Position numbers and translations under genes: made by a program. Shown piece by piece: positions 23,754-36,500 of a stretch of 64,000 nt of DNA. Source of the stretch: Mesodorylaimus sp. YZB2_4 (Eukaryota > Nematoda > Enoplea > Dorylaimida > Dorylaimidae). How positions within the stretch are numbered: position 1 is the first letter of the stretch; each line of letters opens with the position of its first letter. The DNA is taken from assembly GCA_030248295.1 (NCBI GenBank), contig JASANH010001263.1, positions 248,001 to 312,000 on the forward strand, read 5' to 3'. Below the pieces are notes generated by a model, which did not search any database, had not been told where the DNA came from, and saw only the letters and a program-made list of their open reading frames with translations.

Positions 23754-24528
23754 TAAGTATGATCGCCTAACGATCATACCGTCGATACGTCGGTTCTTTT
23801 CCATGATTATGCTTATGTCATAAAAGAACAAGCAATCTACGCCTGTTATAAACTTGTACGTATTCTGTTAAGAAATACGTACCCCGCTTGGTCAAGTGAT
23901 AAGTGATGTCTCTTGATTAATATTGTCCCCAGGTATCGCCGTCATCATTTTTGGGATTCGGGTTTGACTTATGATTCAGAATTGTCAATGCAATTCTTGA
24001 TTCAAGTTCTCTATTCGGGATAATTTTTGTGTGAACTCGTAAAAATGATACTGGCGAGCACCTCTGCGTTTGTTGACTATAAATTCATGATTAAATCGTT
24101 GTGTGCTTTGGTTATGGATAGCGCGTTCAAGTGTAATTATACCTTTCCTCTATTCCAATAGGCCCTATCTCTATTTCATCGATCGGATTTGGAAGAAGAC
24201 ACGGATTGTGATCTAATTTTGACGCCCCTAATCGTGACACTAATTCTTGCTTATGCTTGCACAATAAACTTACTGCATATACGTCTTGCTTGTAAAACAG
24301 CACGAACTTAAATCCTTCAAGCAACCAAGCATACAGTACAGTCACCGATGCTACGACAACGAGTAGAAAAGTATCTCAGCTGGACCAATCGCCTCCATTA
24401 TAAGCTCGCTTCGATCAAACGATCTCATCGATGATAGTCCCGGCTTCTATCTCAGCTTACAGCCCTGTACACTGTACATAACCATCAACAGTCAACAATA
24501 AATGCAAGACTACCTGCGGGGTGGCCCC

Positions 24529-27500
24529 TCAATCCATCGACGACGACCCACTGTCGTCCAACTCATCCACACCCAGAACACGATCCCCAAAATGCCGTCT
24601 ATGATGTTCGAGCACGTAATCGACCGAGCTGGCTTTGGGTGGTGAATCGGACGAGTTCATGGCCAAACCCGGATTCACAATGCCTGCCGGTGGTTCTTCG
24701 GGAATGGTGGCCAATGGTGGCGTCCGTTTATTCCGTAGTGTCGATGGTGCTGACATGGATCGACGCATTCGCGAGGTGCCCCCCACATCGGTGGCCGAGG
24801 AAATAAGCCTCCTGCCGTATATGAATGAACGAAGCCGTCGTTGTCGGCCGTAAGCGAGACCAGACCGAGGACGAGGAGGCAAGACATCAGGAAGTAATGT
24901 CCTCGTGTTCTGCGGCGTGAGATACTGCGATTGCAAACGACGTCGCCTCCATTCTCTGACCAATGACGGACTCGCCACCAACGACGGGTCCATCATACTC
25001 GAATCCTAAAACCAAAACTTTAAATCATCTTAGTTTAAAATTCTACCAAATATAATCTTACGCCGCTTTGGCTTCTAGAATTGATCAATTGACGACGATC
25101 CGTCGACAAATTCGACCCATCGCCTCCACATTCCGCATCAAGCGACGACCTTGGTAACGGCTTAAAGACGTACAACATCGCCCAAAAAGGCAACAAAGCA
25201 GTCAATATTTCGTGGACCATTCGAACAGGAGAATAAATCCATTGGTCGTGTAGCTGAAACAAAGAAATCACCAGCATTTTCTGCAATTATCCACTCCACC
25301 CCCCCCCGGCCATCATCTGAAACTGTCACTGTACGCTCATCTGCCGAGCAAAAACTTTCGACCAAGAGCACCTACTAGTGCGACAAATAAGCAACTCGAT
25401 TTACCCAGACCCCAGCTTTCACCTCGACGTCGGGCTTTTTGCAAGACCCAACCTCGACTTCCTCCTTTCCACCTGGCTTGTAAATGCAAAAAAAGGAGTC
25501 ACGTGACACGCGTTGAATACCTCAACAAGGCACCATGTTTAGCCCAGTCACGTGACTTGTTTCAGGTATTTATTGAAGAAAAAGCTACATTTACGTTTGA
25601 AGTTTAAATTCGGCCTCATTAGTTTCGGATTCAAAAATATACCCCCTTCCCGTCCCCAGCCCTGATATTCTCACCTCTAGTGCACTCCCACTTCCAAGTA
25701 AACTCTTGTAATACCACGCGATTACTTGAAGATGGGAGCACCTTCAGGGGCGGGCTCCCATTAATCCCAACCAAATACCTTTCCTTTCAGCCTCCTAGCA
25801 TCTCCCAAGGGTTAGGCTTTCTGCCTGTCACGCTGGGTGTGCACTTACAGGGGAGGGTTCGACTCCCATCTCGGTACAACATGATTGTCGAATGTGCGTT
25901 CCTTAAGCTGGAAGTATAGTTCGGTGCGATGCGTCAAATAAGCTTGCGATGCGACGTTTTAGGCACCTTTTCACATTGTCAGTTGACCCAAAAGTGTCGC
26001 ATCGCACGCTTATTTGACGCATCGCATCGAACTATACTTTAGGCTTTAGCCCTCGAGAGTCCTGTTTGGAGCTTGGCTGTGGAAAAAGTAAAAAAAAAGC
26101 ATAACCCCAAATCCCAGGATCGCCATCAACCCTCCCTTTCTCAAAATGCATAAATCACTTACAAAGACTCCACTACATCCGCCTTCTTCTGTCGCCACTA
26201 AAATGAACACACAAACATCAAATTTCCCACATAAACCTAATTCAGTTAACTTACACGCCCAAATCGTGATCTGATAGCCGACTGATGCAATTGCAGACGT
26301 TTCAAAAGCAAATACCAAAATCCACACGCCTCGTCTTTGAGCCTTTTTGAAAGATTCTTGCGCCCGAACAGCGTTCACTCGATGAATGATCAAAAATGCG
26401 GCCGTGGCGAACATTTGTATAAGAACAAATTGACCACCCGATAAGAACAGCCAGTAATTGGCTAAAAAATAAAACAAAATCTCTAGGATATTTATCAAAC
26501 CAACAATCCGATACTCCCCGCCCTCCCTCAGTTGAGGAATATCGTATACGGGATGCCCACTTCTGGTTCTGGCTTACCCTGGCGCCTAAACCCAGCCCCA
26601 ACTTACCAAAACAATCGCACCACGTGCCGCCGGAGAACGCCACCCCAATTATCATGAATGAGGTAAAATAGGTTAAAAATAGGCTCAGTGTGGCCGCAGA
26701 TAGTCGACTCGCCAAACCATTTGATCGTCGGGTCACACGACACGCCAGTGTCAAGTAGAAATGGCAAATGACAACCAGCTCCAAACAACGCAAGTATAAA
26801 CAAGCCAATGCCGCGTGCACCGTCCATCCCAACACCCACTCGACGCACCTAAAATTGAAAACACTTGTTACTCTTATATTTAGATTATGCATAAGCCATT
26901 TGCTAACTGAAGTGAAGAAACATCTCGAATACCCATGCCTGCATCATAGATGAGTAATATACGCTTTTTTATGCTCTTGCTAGGAAGCTGGCTAAATAAC
27001 CTTTTCTTTTCAAGAAAATTCAACTTGTTTAGGCAGGCCTGCACATCATGATAGTTACTACGGCTACGAAAAATGATTGTGCATCATGTCACTATCAATG
27101 ACTTACAAAAAAGGGAATAAGTGTGTGTAAGATGAACCACATTTACGTCATCCCTAACAGATGACGCCCATAAAAAGGCACTTCCCACAATCGAATCATC
27201 CATCATCGGAATCCTACTGCACAGCCTCACGTCACATCAGCCACCATCGCTGCGCCCTATTATCCCAGGCAACGGTGATAGCGTTCGAGCACGTGACGAA
27301 GGAACATTTAGGCAAGTACACCGCCTACTCAATGAACATAGAAAGGAGTGGGAAACGAGATACAATACTATAGCACAGACGAGATACTCAAGTGCTCCAG
27401 GCATGTAAACTTCGGCCCTTTTTCGAATTCGTGCCAAGTCAAGTACAAAAAAGGAACGTAAAACGTGATAAAACAATATTGACGCTTGCCAAACACTCCT

Positions 27501-28180
27501 CCCAGTCACGGGACAAAATTGCATAGATTGGACAAAAGTAAGGTATGGGATCTTGTTATCGACTTTAGAAAAATCGATCCATCCCATTTCTAATGCTGAT
27601 CACATCCTTCCTGTCAACCCTGCAAAAGTCCTCCAACCCTATTATCAACTGGCAGCTTGCGTGCACATTCCAATCTGAATTCTTCCCGTGTTTGTTCTCT
27701 TTGCCCTCTTACGCCTGCAATGACCTTGGCGGAGTCCACCAGAAATGAAAGCACTCTACACTCGAGGGCAGACACGTAGGTTACACAAAAAATGTCTCGA
27801 TATCCAAAACATGACACATGCGTGTTTCAATCAAGAACCATGCTCATGGACATGCTCTCAACTTACCCCACAATGCATTGCATAACGGCCAAATAAAATA
27901 TGGCGTATTGGTAATAATTAGGATGGCCTGTGACGTGAAGACTGACCACTCTGGTCGCGCATAACATTCCGGTGACAGCAGTTAAAAAGACCAATGCCGT
28001 ACTACGTATACAAGCCACTGTATCGTAATTTATAAAGCACGTCTTTCGTAAAACGTCCAAGGAATCGTTGAAACTAGTCGGACTACAATGATTACCCGCC
28101 TTGTCGCCATGATGAGCTTGATAATGATGATAATACACCGATCCGACAATAATGTCCATGATTTTCTCCGCCGCCGACAT
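24529..28180 (-). CDS. Multi-pass membrane protein, family not recognised
   Basis: Six exons on the minus strand: 28180-27867, 26848-26607, 26461-26255, 26197-26163, 25253-25062 and 25005-24529; 488 residues in frame. About seven or eight hydrophobic segments span residues 60 to 310: an Ala/Val-rich pair in exon 1 ending FYLAVMQCIVG, three in exon 2 (GWTVHAALACLYL, VICHFYLTLAC, ATLSLFLTYFTSFMII), two in exon 3 and one in exon 5 (EILTALLPFWAMLYV). A basic, Ser/Pro-rich cytosolic tail of about 180 residues follows, with YG-RR and RRSMSAPSTLR motifs that look like kinase or 14-3-3 sites. The layout resembles a seven-helix receptor or TOM1/TPRA1-type protein, but I cannot assign a family and see no DRY or NPxxY motif. 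Introns are longer than in neighbours and one carries a small inverted-repeat element. Confidence 0.72.
25498..25556. promoter_or_regulatory. Pair of GTCACGTGAC palindromic E-boxes
   Basis: The ten-base palindrome GTCACGTGAC occurs at 25498-25507 and again at 25547-25556, 49 bases apart, in the intron between exons 4 and 5 of the membrane-protein gene. This is the consensus of the CLEAR element bound by TFEB/MITF-type bHLH-ZIP factors in animals. Function in this intron is inferred only. Confidence 0.4.
25912..26039. mobile_element. Short inverted-repeat element (MITE-like)
   Basis: A 128-base element with 44-base imperfect terminal inverted repeats at 25912-25955 and 25996-26039, starting AAGTATAGTTC and ending GAACTATACTT, with a 40-base A/T-richer centre. 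The repeats are built around GCGATGCG/CGCATCGC and TCAAATAAGC. It has no coding capacity and lies in an intron. The imperfect match continues a few bases outward, so the exact ends and target duplication are uncertain. Confidence 0.7.
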
Positions 28181-29664
28181 TCTTCGATGAATTCAAAGGT
28201 CCGAATTCGAATCCCAATTCAAAGTTGACTCAAAATTAGTATTCCACTTATTTCTTCATCGATTTGGATTTTTGTCGTTTGCGTTTAAACATTCTTGGTT
28301 GAATCTTGCGTCAGCAAAATAGTTTTCGCGTTTGATGAAATTATAAATTAATGGGCGGAACAGAACACGATGCCGTGTGACGAAGAAAAATTTGATACTG
28401 GGCGAGTACCAAAGTATTTTATGTCGGCCGTTGACGTGCCTGTGAAAGTATGTAACGGGAATCAGCTATGAATACAGATGCTCACATGCCCAGCACATGT
28501 TTCGCGTGACCCAGAGAATGAACAGTCAAAATGCGCCTGTTCGTCTAACAACCAGCAGCACGGGGAAAAGATTTCTGGCTCAAAGCAAGTAGAGTGAATC
28601 AGAAAATACCAACCAAGATCCGTCACAACATTACGCAGCTTCCAAACATTTAGGAACTAGCAAGATTTCTAACGTTTGGCAAAATTACGCGTCTGTTTCA
28701 TGTTGGGCCAGTCAGTCAGAGTAATGAAATATTACCTTACTATGTTTTCATTCGTTTACCTACAATTTTCCCATCACTATCCCCAGTTACAAAATAAACA
28801 GGGCAAATCGCGCAAATAACGTTACGCGAGGCCTCTGGCCTACGTGACTGGATATGGTAGGTCTGCCAGTTCGAGCCCAAGAAATTACAGACGCCCAATC
28901 ATGTCAAGCCGGTGTCTTCGACAGGGAAGAAATGACAACGTCTCGTTAACAGACAACCATCCGGCTAGTCATCGCCCTAAATGGCGTTCCAGTTTAATCA
29001 ATCTGTGCAGACAACACTCGAGTCTCGGCCGGCGCCTTGACAAACGACCCCTCTCTCTTCCTCGCTCCGCTGCTTGGAGGTAGGCCAACTGGTGAATCGC
29101 GCCACCCGCAACCGCAACCGGAAGTGCCCTTGTGCACATCTCGACCACATTTGAAGTAGGCTGTCCTGCAGTAAGCAGTCTCCGAAGCGGCGGGAATTTG
29201 AATTTCTAAATTTGCGACCACGCTGCACTGACCACAGAACACATCAACTCCGAATCTATTCTTCTCCACACACAAAAATAATTAATTACAAAACAATTTT
29301 CCAAAACAGAATCTATCATATTCTAGAACTAAGAACCGACCCTACCAAATCACACCTCACTGTGTGGAAGCAGTGTAATCATAAATGATCAAAGGCGTCA
29401 CAGATCCTACTTAATGTACACCAAACGACAGTCCTATCGATAATGGCCCACATCAGATTTACCAACCAAAAACGACTCGACAAACCGGCCAACACTAAAA
29501 CCACAAATCATGTGAATAAGAACCCGAACGGGGCAAGAAATTGCCACGATAAAATCTATTCAAATCAAAAATATAACCGTTATCATAAGTCATCGCTGAG
29601 TGAATTAACGTTCTGTTTCATAAAATACATTCCAACCCAACCATTTTCCATTCCCGCCCGACCA
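28181..29664. other. Intergenic stretch between membrane-protein gene and Jun
   Basis: Holds the promoter of the minus-strand membrane-protein gene and the 3' UTR of Jun. Only short frames without motifs are seen. Confidence 0.45.
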
Positions 29665-31841
29665 TCATTTGGCCCCGTTCATCAGATTACCAGTAAAATG
29701 TGAACTCGATGACGGGAGCACAATGTTACATTTCGCCTGCTGATGTTCTTCCATTAATCTCCTCAATTCTTGTAATTCTTCGACGAGAATATCTCGTCGA
29801 TCTTCCAAACTTCTATTCCTATCTTCCAACTGAGACACTTCCGTTTCCAGTTGTTGAATACGTTCAATTTTTCGTCTTCGACATTTCGTAGCCGCTTGAC
29901 GATTTCGAGCTCGTTTTCTTTCTAATTTTAATTTCTCTTGTTGTTCTGGATTCAAAGGCATTGTTCCAGGGAGGAAACGACCACCCAACGATTGCTCGTC
30001 ACTAATCTCCATTTTGCTACTTACACCAGACACCGAACTGGCCGTCGACGAAGCCGATGCGGTCGAGCTGAGGTTGTGATCCAAATGTTGACTATGACCA
30101 CCGATCAATAATTGAGCGGCGTTGGTCAATGCCAAAAATTGTTGTTGTTGACTACTCGATTGCATAAAACTGGCGCCGGCACCCGTTTGAAAATGATGCG
30201 CGTATTGATGGCCACCGTTTCGATTCATTGTCGCCAAAGCAGCCGCTGCTGCCGCGTCGCTACCAGCCCCGAAATTCGAATGATCACGATACGAAGAAGC
30301 CACTGACGACGACCGCGATTCGTATGTTCCTGGCGATGGTGTGCACCTGTCGTCCGGTTCAGTTTTCAGTGTTGCTACCGTATTACTAACACTCGATTCG
30401 GCCACCGCGATCGGCCCGGAAGAAATATTGGGCAGTATATTAGTCGAATTGGGAAATGTCACTTGTCCACGAGGATTTATCGAGTAAAAAGCGGTCGGAT
30501 GTTGCGATGCGATCGAAGACGAAGCCGCTGCCGCCGCTGCTGCCAAAGTCTGACGAAATTGTTGAGCCCCACTCGTACTCACAGTCGTCACAAACGCTGG
30601 TTCTGGTACCGCGTTACTCGGTAACGTCGGTGTCGAGATAGCAGCCAAAAAATTACTGACCAACGCCGCGTTGAAACTCACGTTCGATGTTGATGGACCC
30701 GGAAAGACGGACGCTGCTGAGCTACTCGCTGCACCTGAAAATGAGGACTTCTCACCGTGTAACCTATACAGTCAATAAATCCATATTGATCTCCCGATCA
30801 GCCGAGCTTCTCAAAAGGATTTCCCGATGTGGATAATTTTATCCTCGCCCCGCATGCACTCACGCGTCACTGGCCTAATTGGCAAGCACCCACCAAACCG
30901 TTATCACAATTGATAGCCAGGTAGTCGACTGGCAATGGAATATTTATCAGAAACTTGGTCGCTGACTCATCGTCAGCTGTTTGCATGTTTTTGTCAAAAC
31001 TAACTCGAATCCAAGTCCATAAATACTAACTTACCGGTTGAATCCTTGGCGCCACCTTCCTTCGCTTCCTGAGCGACTGTATTGGCAACAAAACCGGGCG
31101 ATAAAATATTATTGACTGGTATGAATCCGCTTCGTTGATAGATCTGATTTAAAGCGTCCAAAAATCCACGAGCGTATTGTTCTTGTTCGGCTGTAACGTT
31201 TTTTGGGAAGAAATATTGTGTCGGCGTGGGTGTCTGGACGACTGAAACTCCTTGCGCAAATCCTTGAGTAAGAAATTTTTCCAATTCAGGCGAAGTTAAA
31301 CGTAGAAAAGATAAAATTTCTGGCGTTTGAGTTTGTAATGATTTCTTAGCGCTTTCTGGATTAGTAAAATCTAATGTCAACGATTTTTTTAGTTCCTAAA
31401 ATCATTGTAAAAATTAAAAGAGAAATCGATTGTTCATAAAAATAAACATACTTGAATGCTATTGCCGCGATCAAAAGACGATTGAGCCGTGTTGCTGGTA
31501 GAATTGGCAGGTTTCGCCACTGCTACGCTGCTGGCATTCGTGGAAACGATACTGTTGGCCGCAGAGCCGTTCCCATTAGCGAGGGCGGATTGTGGCGCCG
31601 ATGACGATGCGCTTCGATCTGATTCATCGCCGAACACGGCAGTGTTGTTGTTGGCATTGGGCGCCGGTCGACGAGGCGGTCTTGTAGACGAACTACCAGA
31701 AAGCGGTACTGCGGCAGCGCCGCCGTTTATACCACTCATAGCTGAACTGTAGGAATGATCGTCGTAGTAGAGCGAGGCCTCCAAAACATCAAGCTTACAA
31801 TAGGATGACGGAACGTAGAACATTGTTTGTAAATCAGCCAT
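29665..31841 (-). CDS. Jun: Jun transcription factor
   Basis: Three exons on the minus strand: 31841-31452, 31395-31035 and 30734-29665; 606 residues in frame. Jun is the bZIP partner of Fos in AP-1. The N-terminal exon is Ser/Ala/Asn-rich. Exon 2 carries SLTLDFTNP, the paired proline-directed sites TPEILSFLRLTSPELEKF (the JNK-site region, like human LASPELERL) and TPTPTQYFFPKNVTAEQE, all Jun hallmarks. Exon 3 is Ala/Gln-rich and ends with the basic region RKRARNRQAATKCRRRK and a leucine zipper (LETEVSQLEDRNRSLEDRRD onward). It is longer than human JUN (331 residues) and has two introns where the vertebrate gene has none. The start is the first in-frame ATG after the upstream AP-1 sites. Confidence 0.96.
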
Positions 31842-31997
31842 TTCGCGTACGACTAGGTACCACCAGCCCGGGATTTGATCACTGACAAGCAGCCCAACTT
31901 GGATCGGCCTTTCTGCTACAAACCGTGTCTGGCACGAACAACAGCCTCGAACACCCACACCTCGCCTCGGACTGGCCAGGCTTTATCGCGAATCGGG

Positions 31998-32037
31998 TGA
32001 CTCATCGCCCACGAACCAGTCGCTGCCCGATGAGTCA
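31998..32037. promoter_or_regulatory. Two consensus AP-1 (TRE) sites upstream of Jun
   Basis: TGACTCA at 31998-32004 and TGAGTCA at 32031-32037 lie about 160-195 bases upstream of the Jun start codon. Both are perfect AP-1 recognition sites in either orientation. Vertebrate JUN promoters carry AP-1-like sites for positive autoregulation, so the same is likely here. A further TGACTCA is at 30963-30969 in the second intron. Confidence 0.6.
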
Positions 32038-33530
32038 GCGCGACGGGCAGTACAACCACGTTCGATCAAGAACCCGTAAACAATTTATCTTATAGTAGTT
32101 TCGAAAAAAAGACGTCGGCCTGGGTGGATCGAACACGAGTCGGCCGGTTCGTCTTCAGTGAGCGGGCAGTCAGCTCGGGACCGTGCCATGCTATATTAGG
32201 TTTTAGTGGACCCGCTAAAGGGCCGTGGACCTCTTGGCTTGTGCGAGAGCAAAATTCCCAATCTTCTGTTTACCCTAGGCGTGCGAGAAAATTGATCCGC
32301 GGCTCCTCAATGCCAACCGAAACGGCGCGCAAAAAATTCATCGTTAAGCTAAAATATGCGTCAGAGAAATGTACAATTTTAGCATGTACAACGTCGATTC
32401 TCCGACGATCATACATTTCCTGGTGAAAGGCAGTCGAACAAAAAATGGGTGCCGTATGATGCGATGACGTTTCGCGCGAACCGTAACGCCGACATATAGA
32501 GTATAGGGGCGAGCAGAGAAGATATCCTCTTTCGCCTTTCGTCAACCTACGCTCAAGCCGACGACGTTGAAGAGTTACGCCAGACTAAAATGTACTGACG
32601 AGTAACGCTATCGAAACTGGTGCATAAGATAGGACCGGTTAAAACTTATTGACACGACGGTCAACTTCGTTCTCCGCCTGACGCGTGCCTATTACTTATA
32701 CGCCTACGTCACGCGCATTCGACAAACGCAAACTCGTTTTTCGCATTTCTCCCCTTCGTGGCTGATAAAACTTGGCCCAGTCAAACACACCAACCGACTA
32801 GGCAAAAGTCAAAACTATGTCTCGATCTGTTTTGTCCAAAATAGAAAAACCAAAAATGAACTAAGCTCAAGACACGAAAAATCTCCAACCCGCTCCCTCT
32901 TTACAATAAGGCCAGCTGAGTCGCTGATTCACCTGGCCAACACGATTCACAGAACTCGACCGTGCCCTGCGCTCCGTCCACCATTGTCGTTTTTGCCTTG
33001 ACGTAAGCAGCCTACACGGCTGAATCACGAGACCCGTTGTTGCCGAGGAGGCCGGCCTCGCCGCGGGTGCCACCAATATTGATCGGCTCCCCACGAAACA
33101 GAAATTGCGAAGCTGTCCTGGCCTGCAACGGAAATGTCTGCTTGGCAGCTCGCTGGCACGCCACTACTAGCTCACGATCAGAGACAAGGCCAAAGAAATT
33201 GGCTGCTGCTGCCATAACCAGACCATATTTGACCAAGTGAATTTGGGCGTGGCTAGGTTTGTAATCCATTTGGGCTAACTATAAGTAAGCGGATCAAGAA
33301 ATATGGACACAACAGGCGTGACAAAGCACAATGACGAAATAATTTCTTTGTTACAATAGGTTGGCACACCTTTTAAATTTTCGCGCGTTTTTTAAATTAC
33401 CTGCATGAATGTCTGCTTGAAAGCGCGAATAATTCAAATAGTCGTCTTTCCAGGCCGTGCGCGCCCTTTTCTTCTCGATCGATCGATCGGTTTGGTTCTA
33501 CTTGTAAGCTTTATCGTGAATTTTGCTGGA
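32038..33530. other. Jun 5' region and MSH5 promoter region
   Basis: About 1.5 kb between the divergent Jun (-) and MSH5 (+) genes. A minus-strand frame of 85 codons at 33012-33269 begins with an ATG and has one hydrophobic stretch, but I recognise nothing in it; it could be a small gene or chance. A CRE-like GACGTC core is near 32111. Confidence 0.4.
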
Positions 33531-36500
33531 ATGTATAGTGCTGGTAAATCTTCATCGACTAAATCTGGTGGGCGAATCTGGGAAGCAACACAATTATTTT
33601 CGAAAAGCAGTCAATTGAGCGGATTTTCGTCTCAGCGCAGTGCTAGTTTGTTCTCTCGTTCCGCCAGTTCTTCGCAGTCGACCGATTTTGGGCGTGGAAA
33701 CGGCGGCCCAAAGCAACGAATTTTCGATGATGATGAGACTAGCACACGAGATGTAAGCAAGAAGAGATTCGCAGATGGCTTTTTCTCCAAAAATTTTCGG
33801 GGCTTGCTACAGAAATCTTATCGTTACCTAAACTCAAAAAATAAAGATTTTCGGACGCCTTCCTCGAACTTTTTAGGTTTGCATGGCGGTGTGTATTGCT
33901 GTTGGTCGTATTGGTGCTGCTTTCTACGATCCTCAGTACGGGCAAATCAACATATTTGAAGACGTTGTCGAATCTTACGTAACCTGCGATGTTCTAAAAG
34001 CATGTAAGTCTCACATTTTTCAGTTTATTGCAACTATCCCGTATTTGATAGGTCATATTTTTACTGTCATATTTTCAGTAATCGCTCACGTTCAACCAAC
34101 GAACGTCATAGCCAGCGCAAAACAGGACGAGAAAGTCATGTTTCATTTAAAAAATTTATGTAAGCTTGCACATAAACACCGCAACAAAATTTTATATGAT
34201 TTGCTTATTCTCAGGTTTGATGCCAGCCGCAGCAGCAGCACTATCTGAAGACGGAGCTGCAAGTACTTTGTGTACGAATAGCATGGATAAGCCGAGGCTG
34301 ACGCTTATTCGTGCTTGGGATTTTGGTATGATCACATATTTTTTTGCGACGGATAGAGTAATTTCACTGTTTTTCCTAGGATTTACCAGTTGCAAACAGC
34401 GGATTTGCACAGTAGTAGGAAACACCACCGAAAGCGCGTCTGGATGTGGGGTCGGTTTCAGAAAATTCGGACAAAATCGAAACGATTTGCAATCGAAGGG
34501 AAGTTGCGACACGGAAACTCGACTGCGGGCCGCCTTTCTGATAAACTTCGATGCCAGCTGTATGGTAAGATATGGTCTTATGGCACTGTAATGGTTTATC
34601 GATGTACTGTAGGTCCGAGCCTTCGGCGCGTTGCTGAAGTTCCTCAATTTGAAACGTCTGGGCATGGACGCGTCTCTCAACACTACCGTCGCGAGCGAAA
34701 ATTCACAATTTGTGCGAGATGACATAATAAAACGAGATGGCATCTATTCGATAAAGAAATTCACTCTGTAAGTCCTTTTTGCTTGAATTCATCGTTGGGT
34801 TTTTTCGGAAAGTTTACACAGACTAGTTTACAACCAGTGTATATGTTTAGGGAAAAATCCATGCTGGTAGATGTCGGAACGCTGGAGGGTCTTCAGGTAT
34901 TTCAACAGCAATACCATCCATCTGTTTACAAAATTGGACGCTCCGGAACGAAAGAAGGCCTTAGCTTATTCAGTAAGCTTGTTCTCTGTTCATTTTTGGA
35001 TACAATTTCAAAACTAGTCTCTTTTAGATATTTGTGATCACTGCAGAAGTGGACCAGGCGCATTGGAACTTCGGTATCAGTTTTCCGTTGCAGATATACA
35101 ATATACTCTTTAGCTATGATTTGTTGTTCAGGCGATGGTTTCTTCGTCCATCATCTGACTTGGCTGTTTTGCAATCACGCTTGGACGCTGTTCAGTATTT
35201 GGTCGACGACAATAACGATGAGATCGTCGAAGCCATGAGCAAAACTTTGCAGAAGATCCGTCACATAACAGTGAGTGAAAATACTGTCAATTTTGTTTAC
35301 TCTGCCTGTCGTATCCTAAGAATGATCGCAGGCTATTTTAAATCGGATGCATATATCGAAAACGACTGTTCGTGATTGGTCATCGATTTACAAGGTTTGC
35401 TCGACGTTTCAATCCTACCTAAGGTCAAGCATACAGTAGTATATGCCGTTATGGTTCCAGACGCTACAGAATTGCAATCGCCTAGCCGAATTGGTGCGCA
35501 TGAGACAAAATCGGCCTGCTCTATTGAGCGAATTATTGGAGGCGTTTGGTCCTGCAGTGAAGGATACTTGCGCTATGTTGGAACAAATCGTCAGTTTGGG
35601 AAGTTCTCTTTTGATTTGGCTTTTGAAACCAGGTCCTTTTTAGGTGGATTTTGGAACTTCTCGAAAAGAAAATCGATTCATTGTCAAGGCCGGCGTTGAC
35701 GAAGAATTGGACGCGCGTAAGTCGAAAGGGGGCGGAAGTAATTTTTGGGAACGAGGTCATGTCATGCTTCTGTAGGCATACCCTCCGAATTGTATTACCA
35801 CGTAATTTTATATCCAGATAAGAGTTGACACTGTTATGCACGCCTATTTCGACTGGGCGTCAAACCACGATCTTGAGGAATCTACTTTTCAGGGAAAGCC
35901 TTTTTCGAGCGCCTTCCCGAATACTTGGCCGAAATTGCCCAGGAAGAAGTGCTTGTTTTGGATATAAATCTGATGGATGACTGCACGATAGTCTACATGC
36001 CGCTGGTAAGGCTACTGCGTCTTCTGATGGGTGTCGTGGGGCATCCTTGAGCATTATTTCTTGTTTACTACCCACTCATATCTGGCTTTTCGATTTAGCT
36101 CGGTTATTTGTTGACGTTACCACAACCAAATGATCACAGCAGCGACACTGGTAGTTTGTATCGAAACGAAGGAATGGAACTGATATTTGTGGCTAATAAC
36201 GTTGCTCACTACAAGACCGAAGCTACTCGAAGATTGGACGATGAATTCGGAGATGTCAAATTCAAAATCATCGATCGTGAGACATCAATCAAATTAAATG
36301 TGGAAAACGTTTTTTTGGATCAGGCGGAACCCCTTCTGGCCGCCGTTCGTAGTGCGGCGCAGATAGACTGGTAAGCACGGGGTGTATAGGGCGGATTAGA
36401 ATATTGATGCTTCTTCCATTATAGTCTCATTTCATTGGCAATGGCGGCTAAAACGTTTGGTTGGACAAAGCCGATAATTACGGAGGAAAATGTGATCAAT

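Noticed and set aside
33012-33269. 85-codon minus-strand frame upstream of MSH5
   Set aside because: Starts with ATG and has a hydrophobic stretch, but no homologue is recognised and it lies in a promoter region; not listed as a gene.
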